Shown here in pieces: positions 32,350 to 42,539 of a DNA stretch of 64,000 bases. A program made the position numbers and the translations under genes. This stretch comes from Micrasema longulum (Eukaryota; Arthropoda; Insecta; Trichoptera; Brachycentridae): positions 186,001 to 250,000 of the forward strand of contig JAGVSM010003594.1 in assembly GCA_022494885.1 (NCBI GenBank), read 5' to 3'. Below the pieces are notes generated by a model, which was not told the origin of the DNA, searched no databases, and worked only from the letters and a program-made list of their open reading frames with translations. The stretch's first letter is position 1. Every line of letters begins with the position of its first letter.

Positions 32350-32927
32350 CTGCATCGCCTGCGTGGCATGTGATGTTAACGACCATATCTTGAAGAGAAT
32401 CGTCACTTCCCGAGTAGAACCATTTATTATTGATGAACAACATTGTTCAGGAAAGGCCGCTTGGTTGAGACCAATCTAATAATTTTCGCGAACTACGTCA
32501 CGGAAGCTCTGGATGCAGGACATCAGGTAGACTGTTCATATAATAACTTCTCCAAGGCCTTTGATACTGTCGACCATGATGTCTTATTAAATAAGCTGTA
32601 TGAGATCGGTTTCTTGGATGGTACATTAAAATTAATGGCGAGCTACTTCCAAAATAGAAACCAATACGTCTCCTACGGTCTATTCGCGTCAGAGTGTTTC
32701 CATACTTTCTCGGGTGTCTCGCAAGGCTCTAACCTGGGTCCATTGTTCTCAATTTCAATTAATAATATTAAAAATGGAATTTTGAGCTCACGTTTTCTGT
32801 CGTTTACGGATGACTTAAAATTATTCTTAAAGGTGATAACTTCGGACGATTTTCGTCTTCTCCAAGCGGATATATCTAATATATCTGAATGGGGAAGGAA
32901 AATGCACATCGTGTTGGTTTTATAGTT
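32350..32927 (+). pseudogene. Non-LTR RT fragment (Jockey/R1-like)
   Basis: A first frame (about 32372-32448) reads LKRIVTSRVEPFIIDEQHCS. After a one-base shift 32443-32925 reads TNLIIFANYVTEALDAGHQV, then FSKAFDTVDHDVLLNKLYEI, SGVSQGSNLGPL and LSFTDDLKLF. These are RT motifs: the FEKxxxxR-EQHGF entry, the F-x-KAFD-x-VDH catalytic box, the G-x-SQGSxLGPL box and the catalytic pair, here TDD in place of A/ADD. The frame stops at a class I PLE tail, so the thumb and C-terminus are lost to an insertion or deletion junction at about 32927. Confidence 0.8.
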
Positions 32928-32929
32928 TT

Positions 32930-33090
32930 GTGCAACAGCTATGGTGAAGGTATATAGTGGGTTTTGCATGTTGATTTGCATGTTGGTTTACTTGGTGTCC
33001 TGACGATGAGAGAGGTACGTTTCGAAGCCGGTAGACATTGGAAAGTCGGTAAGTGCTTATATACAAATATTTAATTACAATTATTTAACA
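32930..33090 (+). mobile_element. PLE tail, class I, near-intact hammerhead
   Basis: 32994-33038 reads GGTGTCCTGACGATGAGAGA then GGTACGTTTCGAAGCCGGTAGAC. The CTGACGA core, the GTA cleavage triplet and the GTGTC/GACAT stem I are intact. GAAA has become GAAG, and stem II has one weakened pair. Ends with the shared TATACAAATATTTAAT. Confidence 0.65.
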
Positions 33091-33493
33091 TATTCCTTTT
33101 TCTTAAATGCTTTCCCTCACTGTTTTTACAAATTTAGACATGTAATCGTTTTATTTTATGTATTTTCTCTAAGGATTCATCCTTTTGTTTCATTTCTGAT
33201 CGTTTATTTACCTTAAGTCATTGAAATTATTATTTTTTTTGGGAGCTTTTTTAAAATTAAACGTTTTGTGTTAATTTATTCTATATTGTTTATTGTAACT
33301 AATATTTTTTTTTGCGTTTTATGATAAATTGTTTTTTTTTTTTGTTTATTTTTCCATACACGTATTATTTACATAGAAATATAATTACAACAATACACTT
33401 TAGAAAAATGCTCTTTTAACGTTTTACAGGATACAATTTTCTATTTTTTGAAGCATAATTACAATTATTAATACTTATAATAACTTCTTTTAA

Positions 33494-33630
33494 AATGTTG
33501 CTCTTGTTTATCTGTCGACCGCGACCTTGCGCGGCTGCAGAAGCAACCGCGCGCGGCAGCAAGCGGCCGCGGCCGACGCGCGGTTCACGGACATACCGAC
33601 ACTTCAAACTGAACTGGACGTAGGTAAGTA
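33494..33630 (+). other. GC-rich patch, possible exon
   Basis: 33510-33600 is strongly GC-rich inside very AT-rich flanks. An ATG at 33495 opens MLLLFICRPRPCAAAEATAR and runs 42 codons to a TAG at 33621. Exactly there the sequence is TAG|GTAAGT, a consensus 5' splice donor, and a pyrimidine-rich tract with TTTTACAG lies upstream at about 33420-33428. A second open frame through the patch reads RARQQAAAADARFTDIPTLQ. I recognise no protein family. It could be an exon of a host gene, an unknown repeat, or chance. Confidence 0.35.
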
Positions 33631-33734
33631 CTACAGAAATGCAGGACACTGTGTAGTTACAAAATGCTTAATACTAATATCGACGTTAGAAAGGAAAAAT
33701 ATACCAAGCGAAATCTTTTTCTTCTTCTTCTTCT

Positions 33735-34075
33735 GCAGCCTTATTCTCTCCACTGCTGGATAAAGGCCTCTTCTAAACGTCTCCATTCCTTCCTATCACC
33801 CGCTTTCATCATTCACGTTTTACAGGCAATAGAGACAATGTCGTCGACCCATCTTTTCTGTGGCCTTCCAACACTTCTTTTGTTTGCCCATGGTCTCCAC
33901 TTTATTATTCTGGGTGTCCACCTGCCATCATTTTGTCTCGCGAAGTGCCCTGCCCACTACCATTTCAATTTCGCCTTAGACATACACCGAGCATCTGTCT
34001 TTCCATGGATCGTTGCGTGCATTTTAATTTTTGGCTACTTTTTTGTGTTATAGACATGGTTTCTAGTCCATATGT
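33735..34075 (-). pseudogene. RTE/BovB-type RT C-terminus (third family)
   Basis: The minus strand reads VTYGLETMS-like, QRSMERQMLGVCLRRN and then, in other frames, GRPQKRWVDDIVSIA-like sequence and a final RRLEEAFIQQW followed by CTTCTTCTTCTT in inverse reading. QRxMERxMLGVxLRDR and the closing WRxLEEAFIQQW are hallmarks of an RTE family common in arthropods. Frameshifts and stops are frequent. It is distinct from both other RTE groups in the window. Confidence 0.75.
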
Positions 34076-34104
34076 GACAGCGACATCAATCATTAGTATT
34101 TGAT

Positions 34105-34160
34105 CCAAGAATGTTTTGAGTATATCCAAATTAGGTTTGAACATTATAAATTAGGATAGT
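34105..34160 (+). repeat. Family D terminal fragment
   Basis: AATGTTTTGAGTATATCCAA resembles the D terminus. Short. Confidence 0.4.
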
Positions 34161-34216
34161 AAGTGAACAATAGTAATAAATAATGTAAGAATATGTACAG
34201 ATGTAAATATGATGTA

Positions 34217-35195
34217 CTTCAAAGGCAGACGGATGCAAATCCAGAATTTGATGAAATGACATTTCAAATTTCGTATTCAGTTTATGATCATACCAATTGA
34301 GAACCGTTTTTACAAAGTGAAATGTTCTACAAAAAAAACAAATGCGTTTTTTTTTTTTTAATGGATTTTTCTATGTGAGCTTAATCGATTGGTAAAACAA
34401 AACTTTAACAAAACGATATATATGCGAAGTTGTAGCGGTTCAAATATCGTGAATTTTTACAAAACGAAATAACTACATATTTTTTTGGGTGTTAAGTTTT
34501 TTTAAAATCGAAAAAAAATCACAAACAAACATGGTTTCAGCCAAAAAAAAGAAGTAAAATAATAGTCATAAAATAATATTATTTGAAATATATTTTGCTA
34601 TCACTTTATATGTGCTTTTATGTATGTAAAAAATATATAGGCGATAAATACCTAAATGTGTTTACTTACATAGGTACTTAGATATGTCAGTAGACATATA
34701 ATTTTACAAAAAAAAACAGTTTGAAATGATTTCATGCAAAAGTAAACTTATTTGATTCCCAACATAAATCAATTTTCCATACATTCTTATCACAAAAATA
34801 TGTAGATATTTATTTTTTGTGAAAACTCGTAAATTTGGGACATTTTTATAAATAATTGTACTGATTCTGCATTGTTGATTTTTAGTACATATGTAAGGAT
34901 TTTATAAATCTATGAAATTTAATTTTAGTTTTAGTGAAAATCGTAATAGTTTTATTTTTAACATGAAAAAACCTTCTCCCGGAAAAATTCACATCTTGTT
35001 GATAATTCGCTTTGTTAAAACGGTCCTCAATTGATTCAAAAGAAATTAAAGTCTTATAATGAATGGACCAATGTATTTAAATACTGAATATACAAATTAA
35101 TGTTATAAATTATTAGAAATAACTTAAAGAAAATAGATTCTTAAGGCTATTGTTGAACATTTGACGTTTGCATTTGTATCCGTCTGCCTCTGAGG
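34217..35195. mobile_element. 979-bp TA-flanked non-autonomous element
   Basis: The left end CTTCAAAGGCAGACGGATGC and the right end, inverted, CCTCAGAGGCAGACGGATAC form terminal inverted repeats of 24 bp with few mismatches. They abut TA on both sides (34215-34216 and 35196-35197), the Tc1/mariner target. Subterminal blocks are also inverted: AATTGAGAACCGTTTTTACA near 34296 pairs with the complement near 35015-35035. The interior is A/T-rich without a transposase frame. Confidence 0.75.
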
Positions 35196-35289
35196 TACAG
35201 AAATATACATTAGACTATGTTTATCATAGGTAAGATGAATCAGTCTTATACTCATACCTACTCAAACTGTAATTATTTTTAAAAAATAC

Positions 35290-35675
35290 CTCATCAAGCG
35301 AAAGAAATAAAGGAGACGTATATTCCGTGCTGAGGGAAGTCCTCAGCAAAAGATGTCCACTGACAGAGGCACCCGCAATCAAAAACCTCAGGCCCCAGAC
35401 ACGTCCAGTGACTTCTGTTTAGTAAAGGATTAATTACCCCCACCTTCCCTTAGACCGGGACAAAGACGGCACAGACATGAGTTCCGCACCTAGACTGGCA
35501 TGGATCCAATCCTCACGCACATGTGTAATCTACTGATGCAGTAGGCCCGGGGGTTATCTCTGTTGAAATCGAGGGGCCCCCAACAGGTCTCACCTTTGAA
35601 CCCACCCCTCCGCAAACGCAGAAAATACCCTCAAGTTGCTCCTATTTGCCACTAGATCGGTACACCAACGACAAC
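35290..35675. other. GC-richer block, unassigned
   Basis: Composition shifts sharply here (runs such as GCAGTAGGCCCGGGGGTTAT). There is no long ORF or known motif. It could be a retroelement UTR. Confidence 0.35.
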
Positions 35676-35679
35676 AGAT

Positions 35680-36205
35680 AAAAGAGCCGAAGGAATGTAG
35701 ATTTTCAAACATAGGCAGAATGGTGAATAAAGTGGCCACTTAAACCAGCAATTGACAGGTCATAAGCCCTGTAGATGCCTAGACTTTTATATTACCTTCT
35801 CTTAAATGTTCTTCATATCTGTTGTAATATGTCAAAATCCATATTTTAATAAACTACAGAAAGTCTTCATTGTATTTGAGTTGGTTGTTTCATGTAAATC
35901 AAATGTGTGTCTTTGTTTATTTTTTCTTTATTTACGTCGGCCTAGTGGCATAATAGTCAGCGTGTTTGCCTACCATTACAGAGGTCTCGGGTTCGATTTC
36001 CGACATGGTTGGCGTGAAATATTTATTTTCTTTCTTTATCACATTAACAAAAAACTGTTTATATTAACATGTTACAACAGTGTGTAAAGTGGCAACTTAA
36101 ACCAGCCAATGACAGGCCATAAGCCCTGTGGATGCCTAGACTTATAAATTTCCTTCTGTAAAATGATCTTCAATAATTTGGACAAACTCAAAACATTGTT
36201 GAAGA
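35680..36205 (+). repeat. Family D pieces flanking a SINE A head
   Basis: 35680-35835 and 36065-36205 are family D (AGGCAGAATGGTGAATAAAG; GTCATAAGCCCTGTAGATGC; terminal AATTTGGACAAACTCAAAAC). Between them 35936-36030 is a SINE A head with CGGCCTAGTGGCATAATAGT and box B GGTTCGATTTCC. The D right arm resumes after the SINE, so the SINE may have landed inside D. Confidence 0.7.
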
Positions 36206-36209
36206 AACA

Positions 36210-36900
36210 TATTGATAAAATACAAAAGCTACAGAAACCTGTTTAAGCAATAATAAAAAAATAAGAAAACTTAAGATAAAGGTACTTTGCAAACTCCGTG
36301 TAGAATGCAGAGCAGCTTGCAACTGTACAGAAATATCTCCCCTTTTTCTGTATGCTCTTAGGTTTATTTTTGGATTTTGCTTCGACACACGAGAAAACCA
36401 TATTCAATAAAATCATGCCGGCTCTTTTTTATCAAGGCTTACTTTATTATATTCACAAACAAGACACTATTAGAGGAGATGTACCGAATATGGCATGCGT
36501 CCCTTATATAAGATGACGGTGTTTCTCAAAAGCTAGGCAAGGACGTCTTTTATAACTCAGCGTACCAATTTTCTACCGACCGAAAACATGTTTTTTGATT
36601 TGTTTAAAACTTGAAGTACAAAGAATGAGTACTTTGTGCGGACTTACTGCACAAAGCAATATCTTCCAGCCAACCAAAAAATAGACTGTTCAAAAAAAGA
36701 GTCGGTCGAAATATTTTTTTAATTTTATTTTTTATTAATATCAAATTAAAATACAATACTACAACTAAATACAATTTTTACATTAATTAAATAGATACAT
36801 TTACATTAAAGTTTCCCAATACGTAAAATAAATAAACAATTTTTGTGTACATAATAGGGAGTGACGTCTTGCAATAGTTTATTGTATTTTAATATATTGA
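36210..36900. other. No gene recognised
   Basis: Short ORFs only. No signature found. Confidence 0.5.
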
Positions 36901-36939
36901 GTTTTTCTACTGACATTTCTTGGTGGAACTGCATTTTAA

Positions 36940-37105
36940 TTATAATAATAAAAACACTTTATAGTTTTATTCCACTTTTATTTATAATTTTTTTATAATT
37001 TATTTTTTTTACCATTGACCGGGTTTCATCGTGACCGACATCGTCAGACTGGTATAAATAAAAGTGGAATAAAAATATAAAGTGTTTTTATTATTATATT
37101 TTATT
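36940..37105 (-). mobile_element. PLE tail, class II, arm-ribozyme-arm hairpin
   Basis: Inverted arms AAAAACACTTTATAGTTTTA/TTCCACTTTTATTTATA (left) and their complement (right, about 37054-37100) flank a central hammerhead motif on the minus strand. The same layout occurs at 22745-22870. Confidence 0.7.
37010..37054 (-). ncRNA. Hammerhead ribozyme motif, class II, near-intact
   Basis: The minus strand reads TACCAGTCTGACGATGTCGG then TCACGATGAAACCCGGTCAA and TGGTA. Stem I is TACCA/TGGTA plus a closing T-A. The core CTGACGA is complete. Stem II is GTCG/CGAT with a GTCA loop, one extra T before it. GAAA is complete, stem III is a short ACC/GGT, and the cleavage triplet is GTC. Compared with textbook hammerheads the extra nucleotide before stem II and the loopless stem III are unusual, so cleavage is plausible but unproven. 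Confidence 0.6.
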
Positions 37106-37329
37106 TTAATTAATAATATTTTTAGGATAACATATGTAAATTACAAAAAAATACATAAACGATGTTTATAATCAGTGTTATATAAAAAAGAATTATAAAT
37201 GTAATTTTTCACTTCTTTCTTAAATATATTGTATTCCTGACTGTACTTTAAAAAAAAAAGTAGACGGTTTTTCAAAATAACTTTTATAATTAATTTTTGT
37301 ATTTTTTCAACCGGTAAAATATTTTTTTA

Positions 37330-37575
37330 AAAGTGGCCATTTTACACGCTGCATAACATTTACAATTTTGCCCATATTTTAAAATCCATATATCCTCAAC
37401 CTGTTGTTTTTTGTGAGTTAAAAGAGCTACAAAGATTTATTTATGTGGATAATGTTCATCAGACTGAATTATTTCACCAACTAAACAATACCTGAAAAGG
37501 TTTTCTTATTTTTTTACTTTTTCTTGGACCAGTTGGCTTAATTAACAATATTTTAAGTTGGTCAAAAATTTTGGT
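37330..37575 (-). repeat. Family D repeat
   Basis: AAGTGGCCATTTTACACGCTG, TTGTTTTTTGTGAGTTAAAAG, TGAATTATTTCACCAACTAA and AACAATATTTTAAGTTGGTC follow the family D order on the minus strand. A separate arm piece is at 37795-37875. Confidence 0.65.
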
Positions 37576-37949
37576 TGGCAAAAATTATATCTTACACCTT
37601 AAGATTAACTCTTAAAATACTGGACTCAAAATCCCACCCCAAATGTGTTGTTACGTCCTGTTACATTAAGCAAAAGACGAGATGTTTTAAAATACTGGTG
37701 TTAAAAATGAAAAATCAACAAATATATAAATATGTTGTTTAATTATTTGACTCGTGTGACACCATGACCACAAAAGAGTTAAAAATATCAAATGGCAGGT
37801 CATAAGCCCTGTTCATACTTAGACTTACATATTTTCTTTTCTAAAATGTTCCTCATCTCTGTTGTAATATGTAAACGTTATTAAATTTATTTAGACATTT
37901 TGTTTTCAAATAGAAATACATGAGTTCTTACTATTTGCTCAAATATTAA

Positions 37950-38095
37950 AATTTTTAGACCATTTCCTAAAAGTCGTAAATAACTTGTGCTGGAACAATG
38001 GAAATTGAATTGTGGTAGAGTGGGATTTGAACCAAAGACCTTTAGCCCATAAATCCACAATACTACTACAGGACCACAATCCGGTTAATTTTTTT
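37950..38095 (-). mobile_element. tRNA-derived SINE, family C
   Basis: The minus strand carries GGATTGTGGTCCTGTAGTAG (box A region) and GGTTCAAATCCCAC (box B). The body ends in the complement of CAGACCATTTCCTAAAAGTC, shared with 57710-57850. Confidence 0.65.
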
Positions 38096-38099
38096 TATA

Positions 38100-38430
38100 T
38101 ACTCAATTTGACTACCAACATAAAAACGTCAATATTCTTACATGACATATTGTTATAATAATCTTTATTGTTGTTTGTTTGGTCAATGTTATTTTTATGC
38201 GAATTCATGTATTAATTAACGCTTTGATATAATTACTTTGTTTTTTTAATTGACTAAATGATAACCTTTGGTTCAGCAGGACAATGCATGTTGCATTTTG
38301 TAATGCATTTCTAATAAAAATGATTTGATGGCAAAGTAAAATAAATAAACTTTTGTTTGCCCAAAAAATTATCGCTGAAATTATATTAAAAAGCCTAAAA
38401 CGTACCCTTAAAATTGATTTTTAAAGAACG
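38100..38430. other. AT-rich, nothing recognised
   Basis: No supportable feature. Confidence 0.5.
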
Positions 38431-38436
38431 AGATAA

Positions 38437-38640
38437 TTCATAGGAGCAAAAATTCATTAACATTTTCTTGTATATCCACGAACAAGCCATGCCATGGTGG
38501 GATTCTTTGTTTACTATTTTCACTATTAATATATATTTTATAGCTATGTAATTATCCTTAATTTTTTTTAATACTCTGTTTTACGTCTTATGGTTTACTG
38601 TAAAAAAAAACAGAATTTTTTTTATTTTTTTTTAAAACCC
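38437..38640 (+). repeat. Dispersed repeat F (copy 2)
   Basis: AAATTCATTAACATTTTCTT and TATATCCACGAACAAGCCAT match 29700-29905. Confidence 0.6.
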
Positions 38641-38844
38641 TAGTTTTTCAAATAATTAATTTCTACATAGAAGCAATACAACTGCAGTTATAAATTAGTA
38701 TTCATATGATGTAAAAAAAACTTAATTTATCTCACAGAAATCTTAATATCAATAGCGAATACTGAAATATTTAAATCTAAATTTTGTGTCCTGCCGGAAA
38801 AACAACTTTGTGACTACAAATTGATTGTAGATCACTTTTTTGAT

Positions 38845-39076
38845 CCGGAATATAAAAAAAAGAGTTTCCCACACTCACAACACTAGATTAAAAACTAAGG
38901 GCTCCCTGATCGTTCTCCGAAGTACAAATTACTTCAGAGAGCGAACATTGAATTGTGTTATTCCAAGATTGTTCAATGATCTTCCACAAACCATCATTAA
39001 CATGAAAGATCTTCAAATGAAAAAAAAACTTAAGAAATATCTGTTAATAAATAAATTTGTAAAATATAAATAAAAG
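38845..39076 (+). pseudogene. Non-LTR RT C-terminus (CR1/Jockey-like)
   Basis: Reads SHTHNTRLKTKGSLIVLRST, then LNCVIPRLFNDLPQTIINMK and KKKLKKYLLINKF before a stop. H-x-NTRxK, an LFNxLP motif and a final FKKxLKxYLL are the standard C-terminal signature of many non-LTR retrotransposon polyproteins. No RT catalytic boxes lie upstream, so this is a 5'-truncated copy. It is followed by its presumed 3' UTR and then the tandem array at 39.24 kb. Confidence 0.65.
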
Positions 39077-39237
39077 AATGTAAAGTAAACCTGTCATAGA
39101 AAAAAATGTGTCCCACCGAGAAATTTTGGACTTAAAGGGTAACAAATTGTTATATCTATTTTAAATTAACATTGAAACTGAAAACTGAAATTAAAAAAAA
39201 AACCCATGAGTCCCACCATATCCTAAACCCCACCCCT

Positions 39238-39945
39238 TACAGTAAAGAATTGTATATAGTTAAAAAAACATACTGAAAAATGCATTACAAATTTAGCAAA
39301 AAATAAAGTAAAAACGTATTTAAAAACCCAGTAAAATACATAGTAAAAAGAGAATACAAAGTAAGAAACATAGTAAAAGACATTGTAAAAAACACCCCCA
39401 TACAGTAAAGAATTGTATATATTTTAGAATATAATACACTCTGTCGAACCAAATCATCGAAAGGGTCGAGAGTTTCTAATACCTGAGAGTATATTTTACG
39501 AAAAACGTATTAGACATAGTGAAAAACATAGTTAAATGCATAGTCAAAAAAACATACTTAAAAATGCATAAAAAATTTAGTAAAAAATAAAGTAAAAACG
39601 TATTTAAAAACCCAATAAAATACATAGTAAAAAGAGAATACAAAGTAAGAAACATAGTAAAAGACATTGTAAAATACACCCCCATACAGTAAAGAATTGT
39701 ATATATTTTAGAATATAATACACTCTGTCGAACCAAATCATCAAAAGGGTCGAGAGTTTCTAATACCTGAGAGTATATTTTACGAAAAACGTATTAGACA
39801 TAGTGAAAAACATAGTTAAATGCATAGTCAAAAAAACATACTTAAAAATGCATAAAAAATTTAGTAAAAAATAAAGTAAAAACGTATTTAAAAACCCAGT
39901 AAAATACATAGTAAAAAGAGAATACAAAGTAAGAAACATAGTAAA
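39238..39945. repeat. Tandem array, 284-bp period
   Basis: About 2.5 copies of a 284-bp unit: AACCAAATCATC recurs at 39447 and 39731, and ACATACTkAAAAATGCAT at 39268, 39552 and 39836. Within the unit a CATAGTAAAA motif of 10-12 bp repeats irregularly. Copies are nearly identical, so the array is young or homogenised. Reading frames on the minus strand (60-86 codons) simply reflect the repeat. Confidence 0.9.
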
Positions 39946-39949
39946 ACCC

Positions 39950-40125
39950 AAGTGTAAAAAGGGTTTTTACACTAGAATATTTCATAGTCCCTGGACTGGC
40001 ACTTGAAGCGTAAGACTGATCGTTTTACCTTCTTATAACAAGAAAATATAATGATACTCTTCAAGTGATGTACCAATGCAGTGCCCTAGGCATTATTCGG
40101 TAGGGAAAGGAAATGATGATGATGG
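39950..40125 (+). mobile_element. SINE family A body
   Basis: TAGAATATTTCATAGTCCCT, GAAGCGTAAGACTGATCGTT, TACCAATGCAGTGCCCTAGG and GGAAATGATGATGATGG follow the family A body. The tRNA head is absent, cut at the tandem array. Confidence 0.75.
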
Positions 40126-40248
40126 TGGATTTTGGTTATATTTCACGTGTGTATATTATAGGTTATATTTTCCACTAAATGCTTTTACTTTTTTATTCCA
40201 TACTATAAATCTCTGTTGTAATACATATATTAAACGGAACAACTATGG

Positions 40249-41512
40249 ATGGCTTCAGCGAGACGACAGAATTTGATTCAGGATACGGCACTACCAGATG
40301 TAAAGAGTACCGCTTTACCCACCGTTAAACTACTGGGAGTCATCCGTAATTCTGACCTTTCTCTTGACGCTCAAATTGGTAGAACGGTAAGTGCATGCTT
40401 TTACCAGCTGAGACAGATTAAATGCATACGCAAAAATTGGCCAGTTGATGCCGCCCGTCAATTAATAAATGCGTTTGTAGTGTTTAGAGTCGATTATTGT
40501 AATGGTATCTACGCAGGTCTACCAATGAATAAAATGACTCGCCTACAGTCTGTATTGAATTTCGCAGCGAGACTTATTTTTGGAATCTCTAAGTTCAGTC
40601 ATATCACTCCACTACTTGGGGAATTTCACTGGCTACGTTTTCCACAGAAGGTGGAATACAAACTCTGTTGGCTTATATATGTCACTGCACAACTCTGCTC
40701 CATAATATCTAAGGGAACTCTGCATTCCAGATGAACTAGCTGACAGACGTCTTACGCTTAGATCAGCTACATCTACGTCGAAAGAAAAGTTATTACACCT
40801 CTACGCAAACAGCGCACTAAATTCGGCGAACGCGCATTTGCGGTCGCAGGCCCTACGGCATGGAATGCTCTCCCAGCAGAAGTCCGAAACTGTGAGAGTG
40901 AAGTGATGTTTCGGAAGAAACTTAAAACCCACTTGTTCTCTAAATTATTTGAATAAATTCTTAGCATGTGGTGACAAAGTACATTATTTTTCTTAAATTA
41001 AAAGGTAAAAATAAAATGTATATCTTTATATAACTACTACTACCATCACGCCATTTCCCCGTAGGGGTAGGCAGAGAGAATGAACCACCACACACGTCTA
41101 TCCTGGCATACAATCCTAGCCTCTTCCACATTCATACATCTAGTCATACATGCCCTGAGGTTTTGTCTGCTTTTGACATGACCAGACTTAAGATTTTGGT
41201 TTATCTGATCATGCCACGTCTTCCTTGGTCGTCCTCGTCTCACTTTGTCGTTCATTTTCGCCATATATACTTGTTTTACCATTCTTTCGTCGTCCATTCG
41301 TTCTACGTGACCAAACCATCTCAGAGACCCTTTCTTAATCTTATCAATTATACTTGAATCAGATTTACACTCTCGCCTGATTCCGTCATTCGTAACCCTG
41401 TCATACATTGATTTTCCACATTATATAATCACTTTGTAAAGCGCCCTTGAGGTATTATATTACAAAAATGGCGCTATATAAGTAATCCATAACTATAATT
41501 ATTACTAAAAAT
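40249..41512 (+). pseudogene. CR1-like retrotransposon 3' part with nested RTE
   Basis: 40249-40734 reads VKLLGVIRNSDLSLDAQIGR, CIRKNWPVDAARQLINAFVV, RVDYCNGIYAGLP, MNKMTRLQSVLNFAARLIFG and ITPLLGEFHWLRFPQKVEYK. After a frameshift, 40800-40955 reads TKFGERAFAVAGPTAWNALP and a closing FRKKLKTHLFSKLFE. This order is typical of CR1 thumb and C-terminus. The 3' UTR runs to ATGGCGCTATATAAGTAATC near 41490 and is split at 41026 by an RTE insertion. Other copies of the same family are at 25295, 49275 and 59310 (all minus). No catalytic domain is present. Confidence 0.85.
41034..41420 (-). pseudogene. RTE insertion with 8-bp duplication
   Basis: A 387-bp minus-strand RTE tail: SSIIDKIKKGSLRWFGHVER, GRPRKTWHDQINQNLKSGHV, ACMTRCMNVEEARIVCQDRR and FILSAYPYGEMA, then the tail (GTAGTAGTAG in inverse reading). 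The duplication TTATATAA is at 41026-41033 and 41421-41428. The 120-codon frame is open and well preserved, so this is a fairly young 5'-truncated copy of the (GTA)n subfamily. Confidence 0.9.
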
Positions 41513-41514
41513 TT

Positions 41515-41575
41515 CTAAGGGGGTTGAATTCAGTTTTGTCTACAAAAATTTGGACAAATTCAAAATAACGCTGAC
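41515..41575 (+). repeat. Family D terminal fragment
   Basis: GGGGGTTGAATTCAGTTTTG and ACAAAAATTTGGACAAATTC match the D right end. Confidence 0.6.
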
Positions 41576-41914
41576 ATAACTAATCAGTCTAAGAAGACAA
41601 ATTATTTTAAATTTCTGAAATGTTAAATAATGTCTCTATTTAGTGTGAAATAAACAAATCAGTGGTAAGTTATCTGAGTTGAAAGGTCAAAATGACAAAA
41701 GCGTCATTGAACTTGAGTTTGGTATACTTGCAACGACCTCGGAAATGCAAATTCTATGCCAGTGACGGCATAGAACCATAGTAGCTTTACACGTATAGAG
41801 TGTTAGGGCTGTCTAAAGGAAAACAAAAAGAATAATTTTATCAGAAAACGCAGAAATAACATTTACTCATCATTCATTCACTGAACACTAAAACACACTG
41901 ATACTGAAAATAGT

Positions 41915-42000
41915 GAGGTTCAATGATCCTTTCCCGTGGTTGAGAAATAATGATGTGCTATTCCTTGATCAGCACAACATAAACTGTTGCTTAAATGCAG
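41915..42000 (+). pseudogene. Jockey-like RT C-terminus sliver
   Basis: Reads RFNDPFPWLRNNDVLFLDQH then NINCCLNA, the equivalent of the R-LRNNxxLFxDQHRTNYG block of 48182-48538 and 58297-58650. About 28 residues only. Confidence 0.5.
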
Positions 42001-42004
42001 CGTT

Positions 42005-42355
42005 GCCAACCTCCATCAAGCAAAAATAGGTAGATTCTAAAATAAAAATCGGGAGATTCGTTATCAACTCGAGTGTCCCGAGACTTGGGTCAACAGGAGG
42101 GGGTCACCTGCTGTTGTGTTATCAAGGATTCTTAGAGGATATTTTAACTTTAAAAAAAAAGCAATGCGAAAGTTCAGTGGTTTTAAAAAAATATATATTT
42201 TTTACTAAGCCACGCAGTGAATTAATAAAAATATATATTTAATCAACTGCTCCCACGTGTATAGTTTATGTTAGGTTTTTGATCTTTCATTGTGCGTTTT
42301 GTAATATAAATAATATAGATGTACATAAATTATTTACAAACATAAATAAACATAT
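42005..42355. other. AT-rich, nothing recognised
   Basis: No supportable feature. Confidence 0.45.
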
Positions 42356-42357
42356 TT

Positions 42358-42534
42358 TTTTGCACCACGGCAGTCCAGGAGGCCCAATTACAGTGGTGAA
42401 TCACATCACAGAATACCCAGGCTTGAGAAAAATCAGATTTTAATTTTTAGTGTTCTCACCGGGAATCGAACCCGGAACCTTCCGTGTGTGAGTCAAGCAT
42501 CTTGACCATCTTGAGCATCTTGGCCGCCTTTTTT
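42358..42534 (-). mobile_element. tRNA-derived SINE, family B
   Basis: Minus strand: box B GGTTCGATTCC and CCGGTGAGAACACTAAAAAT, the body AAGCCTGGGTATTCTGTGAT and CCTCCTGGACTGCCGTGGTG. A small duplication of CATCTTGA/GCATCTTG disrupts the box A region near 42500-42520. Confidence 0.8.
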
Positions 42535-42539
42535 TCGTT

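Noticed and set aside
33664..34053. 129-codon plus-strand ORF
   Set aside because: Antisense shadow of an RTE-type C-terminus, which reads convincingly on the minus strand.
39476..39951. Two near-identical ORFs of 86 and 63 codons rich in F, L and T
   Set aside because: They are translations of the 284-bp tandem repeat, with no protein signature.
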